This document shows positions 16,069 through 24,315 of a stretch of DNA of 64,000 nt, in pieces. Below the pieces are notes generated by a model. The model saw nothing but the letters and a program-made list of their open reading frames with translations. It searched no databases and was not told the origin of the DNA. A program made the position numbers and the translations under genes. Every line of letters starts with the position of its first letter. Positions within the stretch are counted from its first letter, which is position 1. The stretch spans positions 3,720,001 through 3,784,000 of the forward strand of contig NZ_CP170723.1 in assembly GCF_043099285.1 (NCBI RefSeq), written 5' to 3'. Origin of the DNA: Oryzobacter telluris (GTDB lineage Bacteria > Actinomycetota > Actinomycetes > Actinomycetales > Dermatophilaceae).

Positions 16069-18627
16069 TCAGGTCAGGCGGAGCGTGTGGCCCGCCTCGT
16101 CGACGTCGACCGTCACGCCGTCGCCGTCGCGGACGTCGCCGGAGAGCAGCGCCCGGGCCAGCCGGTCGCCGATCTCGCGCTGGACGAGACGCCGCAGCGG
16201 GCGCGCACCGTACGCGGGGTCGTAGCCCTGCTCGGCGAGCCAGGCCCGCGCGGCGTCGGTGACCTCGAGGGTGACCCGACGGTCGCGCAGCCGGGTCGAC
16301 AGCGCCCGCACCTGGAGCTCGACGATCCGGCCGAGCTCGTCGGTCGACAGCGGGTCGAAGACGACGACCTCGTCGAGCCGGTTGAGGAACTCGGGCTTGA
16401 AGGCCTGCCGCACCGCCGCCATCACGGCCTCGTGCTGGTCGCCCGGCGCCAGGGTCGGGTCGACGAGGTACTGCGAGCCGAGGTTGGAGGTCATGACGAG
16501 GATGACGTTGCGGAAGTCGACCGTGCGGCCCTGCCCGTCGGTGAGCCGGCCGTCGTCGAGGACCTGGAGCAGGATGTCGAAGGTCTCGGGGTGGGCCTTC
16601 TCGACCTCGTCGAGGAGGACGACCGAGTAGGGCCGGCGGCGCACGGCCTCGGTGAGCTGCCCGCCCTCCTCGTACCCGACGTAGCCGGGCGGGGCGCCGA
16701 TGAGGCGGGCCACCGCGTGCCGCTCCGAGTACTCGGACATGTCGATGCGGACCATCGCCCGCTCGTCGTCGAAGAGGAAGTCGGCGAGCGACTTCGCCAG
16801 CTCGGTCTTGCCGACACCGGTCGGCCCGAGGAAGAGGAAGGAGCCGGTGGGGCGGTCGGGGTCGGCGATGCCGGCCCGCGCGCGCCGCACGGCGTCGGAC
16901 ACCGAGCGCACCGCGTCGGCCTGGCCGATGAGGCGCGCGCCGATGATCGACTCCATCGACAGCAGCTTCTCGGTCTCGCCCTGGAGCAGGCGCCCGGCGG
17001 GGATGCCGGTCCACGCCGAGATGACCTCGGCGATGTCGTCGGCGCCGACCCGCTCCTTGACCATGAGGTCGCTCGTGTCGATCTGCGACTCGGCCTGCTG
17101 GGCGGCCTCGACGTCCTTCTCCAGCGCGGGGATCTCGCCGTAGAGGACGCGCGACGCCCCCTCGTAGTCGCCCTCGCGCTGGAGCCGGTCGGCGCGGGTG
17201 CGCAGGTCGTCGAGGTGGGCCTTGAGCTCGCCGAGGCGGTTCAGCCCGGCCTTCTCCGACTCCCACCGCGCGGTGAGCGCCGACAGCTCCTCGGTCTTCT
17301 CGGCGAGGTCGGCACGCAGCCGCTCGAGCCGCTCGACCGACGCGTCGTCGGTCTCCTTGGCCAGGTGCAGCTCCTCCATCCGCAGCCGGTCGACGGCACG
17401 GCGCAGCACGTCGATCTCGACGGGGCTGGAGTCGATCTCCATCCGCAGGCGCGACGCGGCCTCGTCGACGAGGTCGATGGCCTTGTCCGGCAGCTGCCGC
17501 CCGCTGATGTAGCGGTCGGACAGGGAGGCGGCGGCGACCAGCGCCGAGTCCTCGATCTCGACCTTGTGGTGCGCCTCGTAGCGCTCCTTCAGGCCGCGCA
17601 GGATGGCGATGGTGTCCTCCACCGACGGCTCGCCGACGTAGACCTGCTGGAAGCGGCGCTCGAGTGCGGGGTCCTTCTCGACGTGCTCGCGGAACTCGTC
17701 GAGGGTCGTGGCGCCGACCAGCCGCAGCTCGCCGCGGGCCAGCATCGGCTTGAGCATGTTGCTCGCGTCCATCGCCGACTCGCCGGTGGCGCCCGCCCCG
17801 ACGACGGTGTGGAGCTCGTCGATGAAGGTGACGACCTGGCCGTCGGAGGCCTTGATCTCCTCGAGCACGGCCTTGAGCCGCTCCTCGAACTCGCCGCGGT
17901 ACTTGGCGCCGGCCACCATCGCGCCGAGGTCGAGGGCGATGAGCCGCTTGCCCCGCAGCGACTCGGGGACGTCGCCGTCGACGATCCGCTGGGCCAGCCC
18001 CTCGACCACCGCGGTCTTGCCGACACCGGGCTCGCCGATGAGGACGGGGTTGTTCTTCGTGCGCCGCGAGAGGACCTGCACCACGCGCCGGATCTCGCCG
18101 TCCCGCCCGATGACGGGGTCGAGCTTGCCGTCGCGGGCCATCTCGGTGAGGTCGGTGCCGTACTTCTGCAGCGCCTCACCGGCCTCCTGCGGATCCTCGC
18201 TCGTCACGGTCGCGCCGCCGCGCAGCCGGTCGAGCTCGGCCTCGAGGGCTGTGGCGTCACCCTGCACCGCGCCCTTCTCGACGAGGGCGAGGAGCAGCGC
18301 GTCGGTCGAGAGGTGGGTGTCGCCGCGCGCGGCCATGAGGGTGGACGCGTGCTGGAGCACGGCCAGCGCCGCCTGCCCGAGGCCCGGGGTCGCCATCGAC
18401 GAGCCGCTGCTGCGGGGCAGCCCCTCGAGGACGCCGCGCGCGGCCCGCGCCACGGCCTGCGCGGACGTGCCGGCGGCGGTGAGCAGCGCGGGCGTCGTCG
18501 TGTCCTGCTGCTCGGCGAGGGCCAGCGCGAGGTGCGACGGGGTGATCTCGGGGTGGCCGGCGCCCTGGGCGGCGCGCTGCGCCACCGCGAGCGCCTCGGC
18601 CACGCGGGTGGTGGGCTTCAGCTCCAT
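16069..18627 (-). CDS. clpB: ATP-dependent disaggregase ClpB
   Basis: ClpB threads aggregated proteins through its hexamer and works with DnaK, DnaJ and GrpE. The 852-residue product has the N-terminal Clp_N domain (about 1-140), the first AAA+ module with GEPGVGKTAVVEG and GAKYRGEFEERLKAVL, a coiled middle domain near 400-520, and the second AAA+ module with GPTGVGKTELAKSLADFLF and the Clp signature FLNRLDEVVVFDPL. The middle domain separates it from ClpC. The ATG follows GAGGAGAGTCCCGC, a strong ribosome binding site. A HAIR operator lies upstream. Confidence 0.97.
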   Translation of the reverse strand: MELKPTTRVAEALAVAQRAAQGAGHPEITPSHLALALAEQQDTTTPALLTAAGTSAQAVARAARGVLEGLPRSSGSSMATPGLGQAALAVLQHASTLMAARGDTHLSTDALLLALVEKGAVQGDATALEAELDRLRGGATVTSEDPQEAGEALQKYGTDLTEMARDGKLDPVIGRDGEIRRVVQVLSRRTKNNPVLIGEPGVGKTAVVEGLAQRIVDGDVPESLRGKRLIALDLGAMVAGAKYRGEFEERLKAVLEEIKASDGQVVTFIDELHTVVGAGATGESAMDASNMLKPMLARGELRLVGATTLDEFREHVEKDPALERRFQQVYVGEPSVEDTIAILRGLKERYEAHHKVEIEDSALVAAASLSDRYISGRQLPDKAIDLVDEAASRLRMEIDSSPVEIDVLRRAVDRLRMEELHLAKETDDASVERLERLRADLAEKTEELSALTARWESEKAGLNRLGELKAHLDDLRTRADRLQREGDYEGASRVLYGEIPALEKDVEAAQQAESQIDTSDLMVKERVGADDIAEVISAWTGIPAGRLLQGETEKLLSMESIIGARLIGQADAVRSVSDAVRRARAGIADPDRPTGSFLFLGPTGVGKTELAKSLADFLFDDERAMVRIDMSEYSERHAVARLIGAPPGYVGYEEGGQLTEAVRRRPYSVVLLDEVEKAHPETFDILLQVLDDGRLTDGQGRTVDFRNVILVMTSNLGSQYLVDPTLAPGDQHEAVMAAVRQAFKPEFLNRLDEVVVFDPLSTDELGRIVELQVRALSTRLRDRRVTLEVTDAARAWLAEQGYDPAYGARPLRRLVQREIGDRLARALLSGDVRDGDGVTVDVDEAGHTLRLT

Positions 18628-18684
18628 GCGGGACTCTCCTCGGACGGGAGGGGACGGGGGTTCCTCCGGTCCAACCTCACCAGA

Positions 18685-18705
18685 GTTGAGCGTATTCCGC
18701 TCAAC
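18685..18705 (-). promoter_or_regulatory. HAIR operator upstream of clpB
   Basis: On the minus strand this is GTTGAGC-N7-GCTCAAC, a perfect inverted repeat close to the HspR consensus CTTGAGT-N7-ACTCAAG. It lies about 60 bases before the clpB start. A TTGCGA and TACGCT pair with an 18-base spacer overlaps it, so HspR would occlude the promoter. HspR is encoded in the dnaK operon of this window. Confidence 0.8.
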
Positions 18706-18734
18706 TGCGTGCTCGCAACGGGCAGACCAAGCGC

Positions 18735-19019
18735 TCAGACGGGTCCCGGGGGCGGGTTCCTCGGCTCGGGGTCGTACCAGCCCCCGTGCTCCTCGACGAG
18801 CGCCTCGAAGCGGTCGCGCAGCCCGCCCTCGACCGGGCCCGACTCGTCGCCGACGTTGTCCTCGCGGACGTACACGGCCCACTCGTGGGCCTCGGAGTCG
18901 TCCTCCCCGGCCAGCGCCTCGCGGATGACCCGGACGTCGGTGAAGCCCTCGTCGGCGAGCTCGGCCGCGACCTCATCGGCGACGTCCTTCTCGGGGAAGA
19001 CCAGCAGGTGCTCGCTCAC
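18735..19019 (-). CDS. RraB-like (ribonuclease E activity regulator B) domain protein
   Basis: This 94-residue acidic protein resembles the RraB domain: a first strand and helix, LVFPEKDVADEVAAELADEG, then VRVIREAL, a central WAVYVRED strand and the typical end block RFEALVEEHGGWYDPEP, similar to the FxxxAxxxGGxYDGWE ending of RraB. RraB proteins inhibit RNase E in gammaproteobacteria; in actinobacteria the domain is uncharacterised. GTG 19019 is the only start that gives the complete fold. Assignment is from remembered motifs and moderately sure. Confidence 0.65.
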   Translation of the reverse strand: MSEHLLVFPEKDVADEVAAELADEGFTDVRVIREALAGEDDSEAHEWAVYVREDNVGDESGPVEGGLRDRFEALVEEHGGWYDPEPRNPPPGPV

Positions 19020-19045
19020 GCCCCGAGCATGGCACGCCGGGCCAC

Positions 19046-20560
19046 TCAGCAGGTCGCGGAGATGGGCGCGGCCGACTCGTCCGCCGGGACCGACGGCGTC
19101 GGTGAGGAGGTGGAGGTCGTGCTCGGCGTGGGGGTCGACGACGGCGACGCCGAGGCCGAGGGCGACGGGCTGGCCGTGGGCGCGCGCACGCCCTTCTCGA
19201 CGAGCGCCCGGATCTTGGCGAAGTCCGGGTCGGCGGGCCGCACGACCTTGCTCGTGACCGGCAGCGACCGGATCGACCCGCCGTCCTGGATGCGCAGGAC
19301 GAGGTCGACCCACGCCTGTAGCTCGCTCTGCGGGATGGTGATCCGCACGTTGTCCTTCACGGCCTTGGCGATCCTCGGGTAGTTCGCGAACAGCGAGACC
19401 GGGTCGGCCTGGGTGAGCAGGGCCCCGGCGACGCAGCGCTGGCGGCGCATCCGGCTGAAGTCGTCGCTGCCGGCGCGCGACCTGGCGTACCAGAGGGCGC
19501 GGCGGCCGTCGAGCTTCTGCAGGCCGGGCTCGATCCACTCGACCTTGCCGTTGTTCGTCCACTTGATGCCGCCGCCGGGGAGCGACGAGCACTCGACGCA
19601 CACCCGCTCGCGGGCGTTGACCTCCACGCCCCCCATGGCGTCGACGAGCTCCTTGAAGCCCTTGAGGTCGATGACGACCGACCGCTGGATGTCGAGCCCG
19701 GTGATCTCCCCGAGGACGTCGATCGTGGACGTCAGGCCCGGGTTGGGGTCGTCGGGGAAGAGGTCCGGGTGGTCGGTGGCGAGGGTCCAGATGCCGTTCA
19801 TCAGGCACTCGTCGCCGCAGTTGTAGCCGTTGGGCCACAGCCGGTGCAGCGGGTTGCTCGCGGGGATCGGGACGTTCTCGAGGTTGCGCGGGATGCCGAT
19901 GAGCAGGGCGTCACCGGTCCTGGTGTCGATGCTGACCACCATCATCGAGTCGGTGCGCACCCCCACCCGGTCGCGGCCGGCGTCGGAGCCGAGCAGCGCG
20001 ATGTTGACGCGCGGGATGTCGGCCCACGGGTCGGGCTGCTCGGGGTCGGCGATGTGGCCCTCGCCGAAGCCGTCGGAGAACACGTCGTTGATGACGCTGG
20101 CCTGCACGCCGACGTACCGCACCGCCACGGCGGCGGGGGCGGCGACCACCGCGCACATCAGCGCCGCGAACAGCACCCGCAGCCACCGGCCCTCGCGGAT
20201 CCGCGGCCACGACTGCTGCGCCGTGAGGACGATGGAGCCGACCCACACGACGGACCCGACCAGCACGACGAGCGCGACGACCTGCAGGGCCTTGGTGTTG
20301 ACCGCGGTGTCGAGGGCGGTGCGGATGATGCCGTCCTGCACGAAGGACCAGACCACGGACCCGACGAGGGCCACGACGACGGCGATGAGGACCCAGCCCA
20401 GCGCCTTCCAGCGGGTGCGCAGCAGCCCCGCACCGGGGAGCACCGTGCCCAGCGCGACGCGGCGGTAGTACGACGACGGCGGGTAGCGCCGTTCGGCACG
20501 GCGCATCGGCGGCTCGGCGTCACCGGTCCGTCGGGACGACCCGGATTGGTCGTCGGGCAT
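19046..20560 (-). CDS. LytR-CpsA-Psr (LCP) family cell-wall glycopolymer ligase
   Basis: LCP enzymes transfer polymers from lipid carriers to peptidoglycan. The 504-residue protein has a cytosolic N-terminus, about three to four membrane segments before residue 160, and the extracellular LCP domain: NIALLGSDAGRDRVGVRTDSMMVVSID, IGIPRNLENVPIP, the conserved RWYAR-like block as LWYARSRAGSDDFSRMRRQR and a late IRSLPVTS. The C-terminal 60 residues are a Ser/Thr/Pro-rich tail. Extra membrane segments before the domain are more than the usual single one but known in actinobacteria. The ATG giving MPDDQSG is chosen. Confidence 0.9.
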   Translation of the reverse strand: MPDDQSGSSRRTGDAEPPMRRAERRYPPSSYYRRVALGTVLPGAGLLRTRWKALGWVLIAVVVALVGSVVWSFVQDGIIRTALDTAVNTKALQVVALVVLVGSVVWVGSIVLTAQQSWPRIREGRWLRVLFAALMCAVVAAPAAVAVRYVGVQASVINDVFSDGFGEGHIADPEQPDPWADIPRVNIALLGSDAGRDRVGVRTDSMMVVSIDTRTGDALLIGIPRNLENVPIPASNPLHRLWPNGYNCGDECLMNGIWTLATDHPDLFPDDPNPGLTSTIDVLGEITGLDIQRSVVIDLKGFKELVDAMGGVEVNARERVCVECSSLPGGGIKWTNNGKVEWIEPGLQKLDGRRALWYARSRAGSDDFSRMRRQRCVAGALLTQADPVSLFANYPRIAKAVKDNVRITIPQSELQAWVDLVLRIQDGGSIRSLPVTSKVVRPADPDFAKIRALVEKGVRAPTASPSPSASASPSSTPTPSTTSTSSPTPSVPADESAAPISATC

Positions 20561-20665
20561 GGCCCACCATCGCTCTCGGCAGGTCAGGGGTCGCGCGGCA
20601 CTGGGCTGGACCGCGCGATCTGTCGTGGGAACGATAGACGCCCGCGCTGGGAGCGTGGGGCAGGA

Positions 20666-20682
20666 CGACCACGACGTGGTCG
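20666..20682 (+). promoter_or_regulatory. candidate operator: CGACCAC-GAC-GTGGTCG
   Basis: A perfect 7-base inverted repeat with a three-base centre ends nine bases before the start of the TspO-like gene. Its size and position fit a repressor site, but I cannot name the regulator and none is adjacent. Confidence 0.35.
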
Positions 20683-20691
20683 AATGGCGCG

Positions 20692-21516
20692 ATGAGCAGC
20701 CACGCGGCACGTCCGCAGGTCGAGGCGAGTGACCGTCGGCGCCAGGTGGCGGTGACCCTGGCCGAGGTGTTCTGCGTCGTCGGCACGCTGGTGGGGGTCG
20801 GCGTCCTCGGGACCCGGGTGGAGGAGTCGTCGGGCGGCGCGCTGGCCGCGGATGCCACCCTCCTCGCGCCCGCCGGGCCGGCCTTCCTCGTCTGGACGCC
20901 GATCTACCTCGGGCTCGCCGCGTACACCGTGTGGCAGTGGCTGCCCGAGCAGACGACCGACCGGCGGCACCGCGCCATCGGGTGGCTCGTCGCCGCCTCG
21001 ATGGTGCTGAACGCGCTGTGGCTCCTCGTGACCCAGCAGGGGTGGATCTGGGTGAGCGTCGGCGTCATCGCGGCGCTGGCCGGGGTGCTCGGGCTGCTCG
21101 TGCGGCGGCTCACCGAGAACCCGTCGTACGGCTCCGTCGAGGCGGTCGTCGTCGACGGCACGTTCGGCCTCTACCTCGGGTGGGTGGCCGTGGCGGCGTG
21201 CGCCAACGTCACCGCCGCGTTCGTGTCGAGCGGGGTCGACCCGGGCCCGGCCGTGGCGCAGGGCCTGGCGGTCGTCGTCCTCGTCGTGGCGGCGGTGCTC
21301 AGCCGGGTGTTCGCCGAGCGACTGGGTGGCCGGTGGGCCGTGGCCGTGGCGATGGCGTGGGGACTGGCGTGGATCGCCTACGGCCGGGTGGCCGACGAGC
21401 CGCGCTCGGTCGTCGTGGGGCTGGCCGCGCTCGTCGCGGCGCTCGTCGTCCTCGCGGCCGTGACCCGCGCGCAACGGCTCGTTCGGGGGGTTGTCAGCGG
21501 CACCGACCGGGAGTAG
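20692..21516 (+). CDS. TspO/MBR-like integral membrane protein
   Basis: The 274-residue protein has about eight hydrophobic segments. The segment PAGPAFLVWTPIYLGLAAYT resembles the PPxWxFxxxWTxLY element of TspO/tryptophan-rich sensory proteins, and LNALWLLVTQQGWIW is similar to their WNxxF block. Actinobacterial relatives of this larger size are commonly placed with TspO, a tetrapyrrole- or sterol-binding transporter. Function here is unknown. It reads in the same direction as the caspase-fold operon with a 47-base gap, so co-transcription is possible. Confidence 0.65.
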   Translation: MSSHAARPQVEASDRRRQVAVTLAEVFCVVGTLVGVGVLGTRVEESSGGALAADATLLAPAGPAFLVWTPIYLGLAAYTVWQWLPEQTTDRRHRAIGWLVAASMVLNALWLLVTQQGWIWVSVGVIAALAGVLGLLVRRLTENPSYGSVEAVVVDGTFGLYLGWVAVAACANVTAAFVSSGVDPGPAVAQGLAVVVLVVAAVLSRVFAERLGGRWAVAVAMAWGLAWIAYGRVADEPRSVVVGLAALVAALVVLAAVTRAQRLVRGVVSGTDRE

Positions 21517-21563
21517 ACCGGACGGAGCACGCGCACCCTGTCGGCGCGGGGAGAGGGGCCTGC

Positions 21564-22970
21564 ATGACGGAGCCCGGACCGCTGTTCCACGTCACCGCAC
21601 CCGACGGCCACCGCGCGCCGTTCTACGCCCTCCAGCTCGACGAGGACGGGCGCAACCGCGGCCCCCTGACGACCACGCACCTCCTGGACACCCTCCGGGC
21701 CGGCGACACCACCGACGTCTTCGTGTTCTGCCACGGCTGGAACAACGACTGGGACACCGCGCTCGCCCGCTACCGCGACTTCATCGAGGAGTTCCAGGGG
21801 GTGCGGGCCCGGACGGGCGTGCAGCTGGGCCGGGACTTCCGGCCGGTGCTCGCCGGGATCTTCTGGCCCTCCACCGCCCTCGTCTGGCCGTGGGAGGAGG
21901 GGCCGGCGCCCGCCGCGGCCGGCGAGAACCCGCCCGACCCGGCCGTGCGCGAGGCCGTCGACTCGCTGGCGCAGGTGGTGCCCGGTGCCGACCGCGACCG
22001 CTTCTACGCCCTGGTCGAGACCCCGGAGCTGGACCGGGAGGGCACGGCGCGCGAGCTCGCCGCCATCCTCGCCGCGGCCCAGCCGGGCGGCGACGAGGAG
22101 CTCGGGGACGACGGGTCCGACGCGTCGGCCGACGACCTGCTGGCCGCCTGGTCCGCCCTCGACGCCGAGCTCGGGGCCGGGCCGGCGATCCCGGTCGACC
22201 CGTTCGACTTCGGGGCCCCGGCCGCGGCGCCCGGTGGCGGCGGCCCGCTCGCCGGGCCGGGTGGGCCGGAGGCGGCCGGGCTGCTCGACGTCCTCAACCC
22301 GCGCAACCTCATCCGCGCGCTGACCGTGCGCCAGATGAAGGACCGCGCCGGCACCGTGGGGACCCGCGGGGTGGGACCGCTGCTGCGCGACGTCCAGGCG
22401 GCGGCACCCACGGCCCGCGTGCACGTCATCGGCCACTCGTACGGCGCGCGCGTGCTGCTCAACGCGGTGGCCCGCCCCGAGGGCGCGCCCCTCCCCCGGC
22501 CGGTCGACTCGATGCTGCTGCTCCAGCCCGCGGTCAACCACCTGTGCTTCTCGCCCTCCCTCCCTGACCAGCCGGGGGCCGTGGGCGGCTACCGCCCGGC
22601 GCTGGCGCAGGTGCGGCTGCCGATCCTGTCGACGTTCTCGCCGCACGACTTTCCCCTCACCAAGGTGTTCCACCTCGCGCTGTGCCGGCAGAAGGACCTG
22701 GGCGAGATCGGGGTGGCCGGGGCCGGGGAACCGCCGAACCGGTTCGCGGCGCTCGGGGGCTTCGGACCCCGCGGCGAGGTGCCGTTCCGGCGGACCCCCA
22801 CGCTGCTACCGCCGCCCGGGGTCGCGCCACGGCCCGAGGACTTCTACGACCTGGGCCCCGGCGGCCCGGAGGTGTGGGCGCTCGACGGGGCGGGCTCCAT
22901 CACGGGGCACGGCGACGTCACCAACCCGACGACCGCCTGGGCCCTGCTCAACCTGGTCAAGGCGTCCTGA
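21564..22970 (+). CDS. alpha/beta hydrolase (DUF900-like serine hydrolase) heading a caspase-fold operon
   Basis: This 468-residue protein has an alpha/beta hydrolase core: the oxyanion strand DVFVFCHGWNNDWDTAL (51-67), nucleophile elbow VIGHSYGARVL with Ser292, an acid Asp362 in STFSPHDFPL and His449 in ITGHGDVTN. The order and motifs match DUF900-type hydrolases. Between the oxyanion strand and the nucleophile lies an insertion of about 150 residues, including an acidic then Gly/Pro-rich stretch at about 175-237 that is probably disordered. There is no signal peptide. It is followed after 19 bases by three caspase-fold genes, so it may be their substrate or effector. The ATG follows GAGAGGGG. 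Confidence 0.82.
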   Translation: MTEPGPLFHVTAPDGHRAPFYALQLDEDGRNRGPLTTTHLLDTLRAGDTTDVFVFCHGWNNDWDTALARYRDFIEEFQGVRARTGVQLGRDFRPVLAGIFWPSTALVWPWEEGPAPAAAGENPPDPAVREAVDSLAQVVPGADRDRFYALVETPELDREGTARELAAILAAAQPGGDEELGDDGSDASADDLLAAWSALDAELGAGPAIPVDPFDFGAPAAAPGGGGPLAGPGGPEAAGLLDVLNPRNLIRALTVRQMKDRAGTVGTRGVGPLLRDVQAAAPTARVHVIGHSYGARVLLNAVARPEGAPLPRPVDSMLLLQPAVNHLCFSPSLPDQPGAVGGYRPALAQVRLPILSTFSPHDFPLTKVFHLALCRQKDLGEIGVAGAGEPPNRFAALGGFGPRGEVPFRRTPTLLPPPGVAPRPEDFYDLGPGGPEVWALDGAGSITGHGDVTNPTTAWALLNLVKAS

Positions 22971-22989
22971 GCGGCGGAAGGAGACCTCG

Positions 22990-24315
22990 ATGGCGATGCG
23001 CCTGCAGCGCGAGCACTCGCTCCCGGTCGTGGCGGTGCGCCTGGACCAGGAGGGCTACACCCCCGTCGCCCGGGTCGACCTGCTCGTCAACGAGGACGGC
23101 GAGCAGGCGGTGCACGGGTCGCGCACGGTGACCCTCGACGACCTCGGCTGCGACGCCCGCGAGTCGGCGATGCGGGTGCCCCCGGAGCTCGTCGACTTCG
23201 TGGGCGGCTGGACGCACGACGTCCTCGAGCCCGACCGGGCCCTCTGGCTGCACCTCGTCAAGCCGTACGGGTCCCTGGGGGCCGTGCCGTGGGAGCGCGA
23301 CCTCGTCCCGGCGATCGGGCGCCCCCTCCTGCGGCTGCCCGACGTCCTCCCCGAGCCGAGCCGGTCGACCTCCACCTTCGTCGTGGCCCTCGTCGCCACG
23401 GCTCCCGCGCCGGAGGGCGCGCCGCCCGCACCCGGGCTGGTGGCGCCGGTGGCCGGGGCCCTCGCCCGTGGCCTGGGCCCGAGGCTGCACCTGCACGTCT
23501 TCGCCGACGAGGGCACCGAGCGGGAGGTGCAGGCGGCGCTGGAGCCGCTCGGCATCGCGCGCCTCGACATCCACCACCCCCGACCCGAGCGGCGCACGAG
23601 CGCGGACGGGGACCTGCGCAACGCCTGGCTGCGCTGGGTCCGCGACGACCTCGAGGGCCGCTCGCTCGACGCGGTGCACTTTCTCGCGCACGGCACGAGC
23701 CTGGGCAGCCACGGGGCCGTCCTCACCCCGCTGCAGCCGACCGCCGACCGGGCGTACCCCGTCTCCCTCGAGGCGAGCGACCTCGAGGCCTTCCTCAACC
23801 GGGTCGGCGCCCTCGTCGTCGGCTTCACCCGGCTCCCGGACAACTGGTCGGACTACGGGTTGCGGATGCTCGCGGACGACCTCGGCTCGCGGCGGGCCGG
23901 TCCGGTGGTGCTCCACGACCCCTCCCTCGACCCGAGCCACGACGCCGTGGCCGGCTGCTACGCCTTCCTCGCCGACCCCGTGCCCGGACGACCTCCCGTC
24001 AGCCCCGGCCTGCAGCTGTACGCCCAGCCGCGGCAGGTCGCCGACGACCACGCGTCGCAGGCGCCGTCGGGCGGCTCGGCCGACCTCGCGCCCTCGGCGG
24101 CCGTGCAGGCCCACTTCGACAAGGAGGAGACCCCCGCGTGGCTGGCGGCGGCGCAGCGGTACCTGGAGCAGCAGGAGGCCCAGGTGATGCGCTTCGAGAG
24201 CGAGTCGCGCACGCGCACCCCCACGGCGGCCGAGGTCGCGCACTTCGACGGGGTGGCCGCGGCGGTCCGCAAGGCACGCGGCGTCATCGACAAGCACGCG
24301 GAGCGGACGCTGTGA
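22990..24315 (+). CDS. CHAT-like protein, probably catalytically inactive
   Basis: The 441-residue protein has a CHAT-type N-terminal region ending in LVKPYGSLGAVPWERDLVP (89-107), the strand-turn element that precedes the caspase core in CHAT proteins. The catalytic His is present in AVHFLAHGTSLGSHG (His234), but the strand that should carry the Cys reads GALVVGFTRLPDN (273-285) with no Cys. A C-terminal helical region (about 350-441) is rich in Glu and Arg. It is therefore a likely pseudo-caspase scaffold or regulator. It starts after GGAAGGAG and ends in a GTGA overlap with the next gene. Confidence 0.68.
   Translation: MAMRLQREHSLPVVAVRLDQEGYTPVARVDLLVNEDGEQAVHGSRTVTLDDLGCDARESAMRVPPELVDFVGGWTHDVLEPDRALWLHLVKPYGSLGAVPWERDLVPAIGRPLLRLPDVLPEPSRSTSTFVVALVATAPAPEGAPPAPGLVAPVAGALARGLGPRLHLHVFADEGTEREVQAALEPLGIARLDIHHPRPERRTSADGDLRNAWLRWVRDDLEGRSLDAVHFLAHGTSLGSHGAVLTPLQPTADRAYPVSLEASDLEAFLNRVGALVVGFTRLPDNWSDYGLRMLADDLGSRRAGPVVLHDPSLDPSHDAVAGCYAFLADPVPGRPPVSPGLQLYAQPRQVADDHASQAPSGGSADLAPSAAVQAHFDKEETPAWLAAAQRYLEQQEAQVMRFESESRTRTPTAAEVAHFDGVAAAVRKARGVIDKHAERTL

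Noticed and set aside
15712..19257. A 1181-codon open frame on the plus strand
   Set aside because: It lies antisense to clpB and reads as Arg/Gly/Val/Asp-rich low-complexity protein without motifs. It is an artefact of G/C-rich third positions.
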